Source: Deltaproteobacteria bacterium
GTDB lineage: Bacteria; Desulfobacterota; Desulfarculia; Adiutricales; Adiutricaceae
Direction: 5' to 3'
Assembly: GCA_031279155.1 (NCBI GenBank)
Contig: JAITJB010000034.1
Coordinates: 1-7,515, forward strand
Length of the DNA: 7,515 nucleotides
Of the stretch, positions 1 to 6,150 are shown piece after piece; positions within the stretch are counted from its first letter, which is position 1; each line of letters starts with the position of its first letter. Below the pieces are notes generated by a model. It saw only the letters and a program-made list of their open reading frames with translations. It searched no databases and was not told the origin of the DNA. The position numbers and the translations under genes were made by a program.

Positions 1-1016
1 TGGGTTTCGCCGAGGAGGTCGATTGCCCCGTGTTGTTGGTGGCCGATATCGAGCGCGGTGGGGTCTTTGCCCACCTAGCCGGGACCACCATGGTCTTAGC
101 TCCCAGTGAACAAGAACGCATCAAGGGATTTATAATCAACCGATTTCGGGGGGATCCGACCATTTTAGATCCCGGCTTAGAGTGGCTAACCAACTACACT
201 GGTAAACCCGTCTTAGGGGTTTTACCCTACCTTGTGGGGTTCCATCTGGAAGCCGAAGACGCCATTGACCGGCGCCAATCGACCAAAGAGGGCGGCACTC
301 TGAAGGTGGTAATTCCGGTAACCCCTAGGATCAGTAACCACACTGATTTTGATCCCCTGCGCCTGCACCCTCAGGTGGAGGTCGCCTTTGTCAGGCCAGG
401 CGATGAGCCGCCGCCCGCTGATCTGATCATACTGGCGGGATCTAAAAGCGTCCGCACGGATTTAAAATTTTTGCGATCTGAAAATTGGCCGGAGCGGATA
501 ACCCGCCACCTCAGGTATGGCGGAAAGCTCTTAGGCCTGTGCGGCGGCTTTCAGATGCTAGGAGAAGTTATTGATGACCCCGACGGCTTAGAGAGCACCC
601 CCGGTCAAAGCCCGGGGCTAGGCTTTTTGGCTACCAAGACTATCTTGGCCCCGGAAAAGCAGCTTCTAAATATCGAAGCTGAATTGATAATGGAAAAAGC
701 TAAGGTTAAGGGCTACGAGATCCACGCCGGGGTTACCTCAGGCTTGGGGCTCAATCGGCCTTTTTTAATTAAAAGCGACGGACAACCTGACGGAGCCATA
801 AGTGACGACGGGCAGGTGGCCGGGACATATTTACACGGTCTCTTTGAAAGCCCGTCGGGGTCAGCTGCCGTCCTTCGCTGGGCCGGCCTAAGTGGGGCCG
901 CTGAATTAGACTACCACGGCCTTAGGGAGCGCGAGATCGACCGCTTAGCCGATCTGGTGGAAGACCGCCTAGATACTGGCCTAATTTTAAGTTTGCTCGG
1001 GGAATCGCCAAGTTAA
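1..1016 (+). CDS. cobQ: Cobyric acid synthase CobQ, 3' part (start lies left of the window)
   Basis: CobQ makes adenosylcobyric acid by ATP- and glutamine-dependent amidation of the b, d, e and g side chains of adenosylcobyrinic acid a,c-diamide, in cytoplasmic cobalamin synthesis. The reading frame is open from base 3 to the TAA at 1014-1016, giving about 337 residues; whole CobQ proteins have roughly 480-510, so about the first third is missing. The visible part opens with the end of the N-terminal synthetase domain, GFAEEVDCPVLLVADIERGG, a CobQ signature in which the usual DIDRGGVFA reads DIERGGVFA. A class I glutamine amidotransferase domain follows. Its nucleophile is the Cys of LGLCGGFQMLG (codon 540-542) and its catalytic His lies in TYLHGLFES (codon 834-836). 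A GTG at 30 could be taken as a start, but it falls inside conserved CobQ sequence and is not the true start. The glycosyltransferase gene begins 14 bases after the stop, probably in the same operon. No disabling change is seen in this part. Confidence 0.96.
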   Translation, partial: GFAEEVDCPVLLVADIERGGVFAHLAGTTMVLAPSEQERIKGFIINRFRGDPTILDPGLEWLTNYTGKPVLGVLPYLVGFHLEAEDAIDRRQSTKEGGTLKVVIPVTPRISNHTDFDPLRLHPQVEVAFVRPGDEPPPADLIILAGSKSVRTDLKFLRSENWPERITRHLRYGGKLLGLCGGFQMLGEVIDDPDGLESTPGQSPGLGFLATKTILAPEKQLLNIEAELIMEKAKVKGYEIHAGVTSGLGLNRPFLIKSDGQPDGAISDDGQVAGTYLHGLFESPSGSAAVLRWAGLSGAAELDYHGLREREIDRLADLVEDRLDTGLILSLLGESPS

Positions 1017-1030
1017 TTGGAGTTCTTTTT

Positions 1031-2701
1031 TTGGTCCAACCAACATTACCCACGTTTGAATCAAGCGATCTTAAAGAAGCCTTCCAAGAGACCTTATCAG
1101 CTAACCTTAAGGCCCTGGAGGCCTTAAGCGGTAATAATCTAGCCTCAGCCCTCAATTGCCTTTTATCTAGCCAAAGCCAAATAAAGACATCAATCAGCCT
1201 AGGTTTAGCCGACGACAAGTCGGTTATTTTAACTATCAACTCGGCGGCCCAAGATTCCCGCCGCCAGCCAATGTCACTGGCCAAAAAATTTATCGCCCAA
1301 AATCTCCAAAATTCTCCAAAGCTCACTAATATCTGGCTTTTTGGCCTCTCTAGCCCGGCTACCGTAAAAGCGGCCTTGGGCTTTTTGGCCAGACGGGCCC
1401 CAAGAGCTCAATTGACCGCCTATGAGCCAAATATCGAAGTCGTCTTAGCCTTTTTGGGGAGCTTAGATTTTAGCGATTATCTAGCCAAAGGCCGCCTTAG
1501 GATAGTGCAAAGTAGCGATCTATCGAGTTTTCCTCCACCAAAAAACTCCCCGATCTTAATTAAGCATCCACCTTCGGCCCGGCGGGAAAGTATTTCTTTA
1601 GCCGGTTTGGAGCGCTTTTTGTTTGGGGCCAGAAAACTGGTACTTGACCCTATCGGCAGCCCTTCGATCCTCATAGTACCCCCTTATTCAGGGGGGTCAG
1701 AATACATGGGCGCCAGCTTAGCTAGAGCCGCTAAGGATTTAAGGCTAAGATGCAAGCTCATAAACTGGCCTTACCAGCTTAGAGCCGCTGCCCAAAGGCT
1801 TATCCATATTCCCGACGCCTTAATGGCTAAAGAGCTCTTTGCCGCCTCAGCCGCCTTGGTCGCCCGCGAGGCTTTAGTTTTTTCACCATCCATCATGCTG
1901 GCCTTAGCCCAGGCGCCCTTGGACGCAAGCGGTATAGGCCAGATCCGGCAGATGGCGCCTAAAACTTTATTGGCATTTTGGTTTGTCGAAGACTTCCAGC
2001 GCTTTGGCTACGTAAATGAGGTGGCGCCAGCCTACGACATGTTTTTCCACATCCAGGGCGACCTACTGGCCGAAAAGATCTTAAAATGGGGTTTAGACCG
2101 AGCTTGGTACCTCCCGGCGGCGACCGACGAATCGGTCTTTCGCCCCGGACCGATTGACCCTCTCTATGGCGCCAAGGTTTCCCTAATGGGCGCAGGCTAC
2201 CCCAACCGCCGGCATTTGTTACTTCAAGTAGCCGAGCACTTTGAGCAAAAATCAATTTCGGGTAGGGATTTTAAGATCTTCGGATCGGGCTGGGAAAAGG
2301 CTCCAGAACTTTTGACTTCTCATCTATTTGAGGGCGGGCGCCGGGTAAGTCAAGCCGAGTGCGTCTCAATTTACCGATCGTCAGCCATAAACCTAAATAT
2401 CCACTCTGGCAACGGCGATAGCTTTGATACTATTGGGGCCTTTGTAAACCCCAGGACCTTTGAGGTAGCCTCTTGCGGCGGCTTTCAGATTGTCGATCAA
2501 AGAGATCTTTTAAGCGATCTTTTCCCTAAATCAAATCTGGCCGCCATAGATAATCCCAAAGACCTCATACCCATGATAGAAGAGTACCTTGCCGCCCCGG
2601 AAAAAAGGGCGTTTATGGCCAAAGAAGCCAGAAAGACCGTCTTAAGTCAGCACACCTACCGCCACAGGTTGGAAGCCATCTTAAAGTGGGCCAGTTTTTA
2701 G
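1031..2701 (+). CDS. CgeB-like GT-B glycosyltransferase with an extra N-terminal domain
   Basis: This is a 556-residue protein. The C-terminal half (about residues 335-540) has the hallmarks of the CgeB / glycosyl transferases group 1 family: LPAATDESVFRP at 361-372, then a GAGYPNRR strand-turn at 387-394, and the diagnostic NPRTFEVASCGGFQIVDQ at 473-490, which belongs to the nucleotide-sugar binding region. A Rossmann-like segment (about 211-340) starts at SILIVPPYSGG, completing a GT-B fold. The first 205 residues are a separate domain; FGLSSPATVKAALGFLARRAP and the following EPN (132-134) resemble the nucleotide-binding-like N-terminal part of some Desulfovibrio-type glycosyltransferases, but I cannot name it. 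The start is TTG at 1031, supported by GGAG at 1019-1022 with eight bases of spacing; there is no competing ATG nearby. There is no signal peptide, so it acts in the cytoplasm, probably on a cell-surface glycan or a protein such as flagellin; acceptor and sugar are unknown. It lies 14 bp after cobQ, suggesting co-transcription. Confidence 0.86.
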   Translation: MVQPTLPTFESSDLKEAFQETLSANLKALEALSGNNLASALNCLLSSQSQIKTSISLGLADDKSVILTINSAAQDSRRQPMSLAKKFIAQNLQNSPKLTNIWLFGLSSPATVKAALGFLARRAPRAQLTAYEPNIEVVLAFLGSLDFSDYLAKGRLRIVQSSDLSSFPPPKNSPILIKHPPSARRESISLAGLERFLFGARKLVLDPIGSPSILIVPPYSGGSEYMGASLARAAKDLRLRCKLINWPYQLRAAAQRLIHIPDALMAKELFAASAALVAREALVFSPSIMLALAQAPLDASGIGQIRQMAPKTLLAFWFVEDFQRFGYVNEVAPAYDMFFHIQGDLLAEKILKWGLDRAWYLPAATDESVFRPGPIDPLYGAKVSLMGAGYPNRRHLLLQVAEHFEQKSISGRDFKIFGSGWEKAPELLTSHLFEGGRRVSQAECVSIYRSSAINLNIHSGNGDSFDTIGAFVNPRTFEVASCGGFQIVDQRDLLSDLFPKSNLAAIDNPKDLIPMIEEYLAAPEKRAFMAKEARKTVLSQHTYRHRLEAILKWASF

Positions 2702-2713
2702 CTATCAGCCCAC
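2686..2713. terminator. Weak hairpin between convergent genes
   Basis: GTGGGC (2686-2691) and GCCCAC (2708-2713) form a perfect 6-bp stem with a 16-base loop that spans the glycosyltransferase stop codon. It sits where the converging glycosyltransferase and zinc-ribbon genes meet (only 32 bases apart), so it could help stop transcription from either side. No T-run follows on the plus strand and only a short TTTAAG follows on the minus strand, so it is not a convincing intrinsic terminator. Confidence 0.25.
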
Positions 2714-2733
2714 CACAAAAACTTAAGCCTTCT

Positions 2734-3720
2734 TCAGTTGACCGTCTCGACCTCGGGCGCGGCGTCGACCTGGTAGGGAACATTTAAGCCGTATTTGGCC
2801 GTTAGATAATTTCTCTCTAAAGTAGCTAGAATCAATCTTTTGGTCTGAATGGTCAGCCTTAAAGTATTGGCGGCCATACTTTTATCGTCATCTTCCAGTT
2901 CGCTAGCTAAGGTCTCTATCTCAGCTTGAACCGAAGCCATGGCCGCAGAGAGCTTATCGGCTAATTGCGGGTTGGGTTCGGTTTGGTTTATGACCGTATT
3001 GATCTTGGCCCCGGTTTCCAGGGCCGTGATGCGCTCTAAGATGAGAGCGTCTAGGAGCTTTGACTCGATAATGACGGTTGATAAAATCTGATAATAAGCT
3101 GTTCTGGCCGAAAAATTTTCAAGCTCTTGAGTATACTTTGAAATATCTTCCTGAAGCCTATCGTGAATAACCTTTAATTCCTCAGACAATTCATTAAACT
3201 GCGAAACTATTCTAGTTTGAAGCGCTTTATTTTGGCTACTTAAGATACTGATTTGAGCTTCTTGACCATCGGCTTTTTCTTTTAGCGGCGAAACCACAAA
3301 AAAGTATTCCCCAATAGCCACCAAAATCACGGCCAAGGCGAGCTGTAAAATCTTAGGTATACCCTTCTGCGGCTTAACTTTAAGCTCCGCGCTTTTGTCG
3401 GGCTTGGCCTTATCTTTGCCAAGCGATCGGCTTAACTTTTTTTCCGGTTGAGCGTAATCGTCCTTTGAAGAGGCGGCCCCGGGAGAGTATTGCGAGTGCG
3501 GAGTTTGAGGACTTTGGGAGGGCGCTCCCTGGCTTCTCAAATCTTGGGCGCCCTGACCCCCGCTTTGGGGTCCCTTGGGTTCTACCGCCGCTCCCTTAGA
3601 CGACGGCGGGTACTCTTCAATGACAAATTGCTCTTGGCATTTCTGGCATAAGCTAGTTAGCCCAATATGTTCCGGCATGATGGTATAAGGCGCTTGGCAA
3701 TAAGGACAACGGCTAATCAT
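2734..3720 (-). CDS. Zinc-ribbon, single-pass membrane, coiled-coil protein of unknown function
   Basis: This 328-residue protein has four parts. Residues 1-34 are an MJ0042-type zinc ribbon, with CPYC at 5-8 and CQKC at 25-28, commonly seen at the N terminus of deltaproteobacterial proteins. Residues 37-120 are a low-complexity linker rich in Pro, Ser, Gln and Gly, turning strongly basic (Lys) near the membrane. Residues 121-144 form one hydrophobic helix. Residues 147-328 are helical, with a probable coiled coil at about 150-205 and a heptad-like C-terminal part ending in an acidic tail. The likely topology is zinc ribbon inside and helical domain in the periplasm. I chose ATG at 3720 because GGAGGGAG lies just upstream with about five bases of spacing; an in-frame ATG at 3735 would put that site inside the gene. 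A promoter and a repeat-bearing leader lie upstream. It converges on the glycosyltransferase gene. The function is not recognised; a sensory or envelope scaffold role is only a guess. Confidence 0.85.
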   Translation of the reverse strand: MISRCPYCQAPYTIMPEHIGLTSLCQKCQEQFVIEEYPPSSKGAAVEPKGPQSGGQGAQDLRSQGAPSQSPQTPHSQYSPGAASSKDDYAQPEKKLSRSLGKDKAKPDKSAELKVKPQKGIPKILQLALAVILVAIGEYFFVVSPLKEKADGQEAQISILSSQNKALQTRIVSQFNELSEELKVIHDRLQEDISKYTQELENFSARTAYYQILSTVIIESKLLDALILERITALETGAKINTVINQTEPNPQLADKLSAAMASVQAEIETLASELEDDDKSMAANTLRLTIQTKRLILATLERNYLTAKYGLNVPYQVDAAPEVETVN

Positions 3721-3737
3721 TAAGTCTCCCTCCATCA

Positions 3738-3777
3738 GGGTTCAAAGGGGTTCAAAGGGATTCTAACGGGATTCTAA
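3738..3777 (-). repeat. Four 10-11-bp tandem near repeats in the zinc-ribbon gene leader
   Basis: On the plus strand the 10-mer GGGTTCAAAG occurs at 3738-3747 and again at 3748-3757, followed by two related units, GGATTCTAAC at 3758-3767 and GGGATTCTAA at 3768-3777. Read on the gene's own strand this is TTAGAATCCC twice and then TTGAACCCC-like twice, ending just before the ribosome-binding site. The helical-turn spacing would suit an array of protein-binding half sites, or it may be simple slippage-derived sequence. Confidence 0.55.
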
Positions 3778-3841
3778 TCTTGGTCTTCTCTTGGTGTTAT
3801 CGGCTAGCCCCCCACCCGGAACTGATAGCCAGCCCCGGCTA

Positions 3842-3870
3842 GGTATAAAATTTTCCTAAAATAGTTTCAA
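3842..3870 (-). promoter_or_regulatory. Sigma-70-like promoter for the zinc-ribbon gene
   Basis: On the minus strand TTGAAA (plus bases 3865-3870) and TATACC (plus 3842-3847) are separated by exactly 17 bp. The -35 matches five of six consensus bases and the -10 four of six. Transcription would start near 3835 and give a leader of about 115 bases that includes the 10-11-bp near repeats and a small TAGCC/GGCTA hairpin. It is a prediction from sequence alone. Confidence 0.45.
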
Positions 3871-4065
3871 CCATTCCAAGGCTTTTTATTTTATCACAAA
3901 ACTATGGACTATCGGCAAACTATCGTAGGCTAGCCGGAGTCATGGTAATACTTATTGAAAACCTGGCATACTGTCGTTAGTGAAAAAAATATCTGGCTAA
4001 CGTCAAAATATTAAGGTAAAATTACACAGGGTCAATTAAAAATATTCCCTCGTGAAGTCTAGCCT

Positions 4066-4079
4066 CCGGCCTAGGCCGG
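4066..4079. promoter_or_regulatory. 14-bp perfect palindrome upstream of the aldo/keto reductase
   Basis: CCGGCCTAGGCCGG is perfectly self-complementary and GC-rich within an AT-rich intergenic stretch. It is about 130 bases before the reductase start. It could be an operator for a dimeric regulator, or a tight RNA hairpin. No T-run follows, so it is not an intrinsic terminator. Confidence 0.35.
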
Positions 4080-4085
4080 GGTCTT

Positions 4086-4138
4086 TATTGCGATCTTATA
4101 GTAAGCTCGCAATAAGACTATAGCAAGACTATTGCGAG
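4086..4138 (+). promoter_or_regulatory. Triple alternating inverted repeat (operator or switching hairpins)
   Basis: The word TATTGCGA occurs at 4086-4093 and 4130-4137 and its complement TCGCAATA at 4107-4114. The middle copy can therefore pair with either neighbour. The right-hand pairing extends to nine bases, CTCGCAATA (4106-4114) with TATTGCGAG (4130-4138); the left-hand pairing extends towards GTCT/AGAC with one bulged T. Centres are 21 and 23 bp apart, about two helical turns. Between the copies sit -10-like boxes TATAGT (4097-4102) and TATAGC (4119-4124), within a loosely repeated segment. This suits either a repressor binding side by side on a promoter or two mutually exclusive RNA stems controlling the reductase gene 71 bases further on. 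Confidence 0.4.
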
Positions 4139-4182
4139 AGTATCTAGCCAGATTGTTTCAATTGTTGGGCATCTTAGAAAGA

Positions 4183-4212
4183 ATGCCGCGACCAAAGAGG
4201 AGCGCCAAATGA
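4183..4212 (+). CDS. Possible nine-residue leader peptide overlapping the reductase start
   Basis: An ATG at 4183 opens a nine-codon frame, MPRPKRSAK, whose TGA (4210-4212) overlaps the reductase ATG (4209-4211) as ATGA. Such overlaps are typical of translational coupling. Its own ribosome site is weak (AGAAAG just upstream), and the reductase's AGAGGAG lies inside it. The frame is short enough to be chance. Confidence 0.2.
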   Translation: MPRPKRSAK

Positions 4213-5363
4213 TCTACTTTCAATTTAAAGATTTAAAAATTTCCCGATTAGGCTTTGGCAATATGCGGCTCCCGACCTTAGAGGACGGGACTATCGATAA
4301 AATCAAGGCCGATGAGATGATCGATTTAGCCTACAAAAGCGGGGTCAATTACTTTGACACAGCTTGGGGCTACCACAACGGTCAATCCGAGCCCTTTATC
4401 GGCCAATCGCTCAAAAGGTACCCTCGTGAGAGCTGGTATTTGGCCACCAAGTTCCCTGGCTATGAAAAAAGAGAAAATTGGGTGCCCGCCGAGGTCTTTG
4501 AGGCTCAACTGGAAAAGTGCGGCGTCGATTATTTTGACTTTTATTTATTTCATAATGTTTACGAAAGTAACATTAAAACCTATTTAAACCCTCAATGGGG
4601 CATTGTGGAATATCTCGTGGCCCAGAGAAAAGCTTCTCGGATCAAGCACTTGGGTTTTTCCACTCACGCCTCTAACCCAACTTTCAATGAATTTTTAAAG
4701 GCCGTTGGCAAGGAAATTGAGTTCTGTCAAATCGAACTTAACGCCCTTGATTGGACCCTCCAAGACGCTAAAACCAAATACGAAACTTTAGTTAATATGA
4801 ATATCCCCGTCTGGATCATGGAGCCGATCCGAGGCGGTCGTCTAGCCTCCTTAGCCGAGGAAGCCACCACTAAGCTAAAAGCCGCTAGAGCCGATGAAAG
4901 TATAGCCGCCTGGGCCTTTAGGTGGCTCCAATCGCTAGATGGCCTAGGGGTGATATTAAGCGGCATGACCACTATTGATCATGTCCGCGACAACCTTAAG
5001 ACCTTTGAAAGCCATAAGCCCCTAAACGATGAAGAGAAAAAACTCTACGAAGATCTTATCGCCTCGCTAGTCGATCTCATCCCGTGCACCGCCTGCCGCT
5101 ACTGCATGCCTGAGTGCCCGCAGGGGCTCGATATTCCGCTGCTCTTAATGCTCTATAACGACTGCCGCTTTGAGCCGTCGATGATCGCGGCTATGACGGT
5201 CAATGCCTTGAAGCCCAGCAAACGTCCCAAAGCCTGCGTGGGCTGCGGCAGCTGTCACGACGTCTGCCCCCAGGGCATCGATGTCCCCGGGGCCATGGAA
5301 CACTTTGACGCCATATTGGACAAGCTCCCGGCCTTCGTGCCCCCGGCCACCGAAGACGACTGA
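4209..5363 (+). CDS. Aldo/keto reductase with C-terminal two-[4Fe-4S] ferredoxin domain
   Basis: This 384-residue protein is a predicted oxidoreductase of the ferredoxin-fused aldo/keto reductase family found mainly in anaerobes. Residues 1-270 form the TIM barrel. The catalytic tetrad is visible: Asp50 in YFDTAWGYHNG, Tyr55 in the same motif, Lys81 in ATKFPG and His115 in FYLFHNV. EPIRGGRLA (205-213) and the ILSGMTTIDHVRDNL segment (249-263) match the cofactor-side loops of the family. Residues 290-360 carry two motifs of the form CxxCxxCxxxCP: Cys293, 296, 299 and 303, then Cys343, 346, 349 and 353. They should bind two iron-sulfur clusters and feed or drain electrons; physiological substrate and donor are unknown. 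Start ATG at 4209 follows AGAGGAG (4196-4202) at good spacing. It stands alone, with a repeat-rich leader before it and a strong terminator after it, so it is probably a single-gene unit with its own control. Confidence 0.93.
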   Translation: MIYFQFKDLKISRLGFGNMRLPTLEDGTIDKIKADEMIDLAYKSGVNYFDTAWGYHNGQSEPFIGQSLKRYPRESWYLATKFPGYEKRENWVPAEVFEAQLEKCGVDYFDFYLFHNVYESNIKTYLNPQWGIVEYLVAQRKASRIKHLGFSTHASNPTFNEFLKAVGKEIEFCQIELNALDWTLQDAKTKYETLVNMNIPVWIMEPIRGGRLASLAEEATTKLKAARADESIAAWAFRWLQSLDGLGVILSGMTTIDHVRDNLKTFESHKPLNDEEKKLYEDLIASLVDLIPCTACRYCMPECPQGLDIPLLLMLYNDCRFEPSMIAAMTVNALKPSKRPKACVGCGSCHDVCPQGIDVPGAMEHFDAILDKLPAFVPPATEDD

Positions 5364-5405
5364 CAAAAAGATCAACTATTTTCGTCTAAGTCATTAATAA
5401 AAATC

Positions 5406-5447
5406 AAAAAAGCCTTACGAACTTTCTTGGTCGTAAGGCTTTTTTTT
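5406..5447 (+). terminator. Rho-independent terminator after the aldo/keto reductase
   Basis: AGCCTTACGA (5411-5420) pairs perfectly with TCGTAAGGCT (5431-5440) around a ten-base loop, and a run of eight T (5440-5447) follows. A matching A-run (5406-5411) precedes the stem, so the signal could work in both directions. It lies about 45 bases after the reductase stop codon. Confidence 0.95.
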
Positions 5448-5455
5448 GTGATAAA
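5427..5455 (+). promoter_or_regulatory. Possible promoter of the membrane-protein gene, overlapping the terminator
   Basis: TTGGTC (5427-5432) and GATAAA (5450-5455) are 17 bp apart. The -35 keeps only the TTG core and the -10 matches four of six bases. If real, it would start transcription about 30 bases before the membrane-protein start, and its -35 would lie in the terminator hairpin. Confidence 0.25.
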
Positions 5456-5492
5456 ATGAGTGTTTAAATCCCAGGCCGACCGGAGACATATT

Positions 5493-6104
5493 ATGAACAA
5501 TAATCTAGCCAAGAAGAAGGTCAAGAAAGACTTACTTAAATGGTTTATTTTAACTTGTTTATTTATTCTTATTCATTATATCACAGCAACTTGGTACACT
5601 TTTAGTGATCCTTCAGGCCAATCTACCATTGATAATGTTATTGCTGTTTTTAATCTCGCTCTTATGCTAGGATTTGTTTTCGGTCTTATTAAAATTTTTA
5701 TTAATATTAAGAGACTTTTTTCGCCTAATAAACGTACTGTTGATAATATTATTGACAATATCGGAGAAAAAGTAGACAATAATAAAGTATTATCTTCTGT
5801 TGTTAATGCGACTAGTAACGCTATCTTAATTTACCAAATAGTTAGAACAACTCTTTTTACTGTTCTTGCTGGTTTTTGTACTTATATATGGTCTGAAAAA
5901 ACTATTAGATATATAAAAGCTGGCATTTCTAATAATATCTCAGTAAATATTTTGCCAGTAATTGCATTTTTAGCTTTTATTATTGGATTAATTGTCTTGA
6001 TAAAACACTTAAAAGAACTAAACGCCTTATCTAAAACCAAAAAAAAGGATGCTGACGCCGTGGACATGCGACAGCCTCCTGATTTCAATTCCAACAAATT
6101 ATAA
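5493..6104 (+). CDS. Small four-helix membrane protein, AT-rich orphan
   Basis: This 203-residue protein is of unrecognised family. It has a lysine-rich N terminus (KKKVKKDLLK, 7-16) and four hydrophobic helices at about 17-37, 48-72, 109-133 and 149-171. Loops between helices 2 and 3 are polar and Asn/Asp-rich, and the C-terminal tail (171-203) is basic, then polar. The positive-inside rule would put both ends in the cytoplasm. I chose ATG at 5493, with GGAG at 5482-5485 seven bases before it; a GTG at 5460 in the same frame has no such site. Base composition is clearly more AT-rich than in the flanking genes, with many ATT, AAT and TTA codons, suggesting recent acquisition. No catalytic motif, lipobox or partner gene is visible. 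It sits between the reductase terminator and a convergent TPR gene, so it is probably transcribed alone. It might be a small accessory or phage-related membrane protein, but nothing in the sequence decides this. Confidence 0.75.
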   Translation: MNNNLAKKKVKKDLLKWFILTCLFILIHYITATWYTFSDPSGQSTIDNVIAVFNLALMLGFVFGLIKIFINIKRLFSPNKRTVDNIIDNIGEKVDNNKVLSSVVNATSNAILIYQIVRTTLFTVLAGFCTYIWSEKTIRYIKAGISNNISVNILPVIAFLAFIIGLIVLIKHLKELNALSKTKKKDADAVDMRQPPDFNSNKL

Positions 6105-6150
6105 GAAATTAGTTGCGCTTATCGTCGTAGCAAAGTAATATTCACAAGTT

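Larger units (their letters stand above)
3721..4208. other. Divergent intergenic region rich in repeats
   Basis: This stretch of 488 bases separates the zinc-ribbon gene (-) from the aldo/keto reductase (+). I see no ORF of useful length except a nine-codon one at its right end. From left to right it holds the minus-strand ribosome site, four short near repeats, a small TAGCC/GGCTA hairpin (3827-3841 area), a minus-strand promoter, a CGTTAG/CTAACG inverted repeat (3975-3980 and 3997-4002), a 14-bp palindrome (4066-4079) and a cluster of three alternating inverted repeats (4086-4138). No clear sigma-70 promoter with both boxes is visible for the reductase; an extended -10-like TGGCATACT (3964-3972) and a TATAGT box at 4097-4102 are the best candidates. 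Confidence 0.6.

Noticed and set aside
922..1326. Minus-strand ORF of 134 codons over the cobQ / glycosyltransferase junction
   Set aside because: It lies opposite two well-supported genes, shows no family motif and has a composition typical of an antisense shadow.
1959..2255. Minus-strand ORF of 98 codons inside the glycosyltransferase gene
   Set aside because: It is antisense to conserved CgeB-family sequence, is rich in Arg, Pro and Gly, and has no recognisable domain.
3738..3777. Short repeats as a CRISPR array
   Set aside because: The units are 10-11 bp and directly adjacent without spacers, and no cas gene is nearby.
4066..4093. Palindrome followed by GTCTTTATTG as a terminator
   Set aside because: There is no T-run after the stem, and no plus-strand gene upstream to terminate.
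4354..4587. Plus-strand ORF in another frame inside the aldo/keto reductase
   Set aside because: It overlaps the catalytic tetrad region of the reductase and encodes nothing recognisable.
5145..5375. Minus-strand ORF opposite the ferredoxin domain of the reductase
   Set aside because: It is the mirror of the Cys-rich segment; no independent start signal or motif is seen.
5576..6097. Two minus-strand ORFs opposite the membrane-protein gene
   Set aside because: Their hydrophobicity arises from the antisense of AT-rich membrane codons, and the plus-strand frame has the better start and ribosome site.
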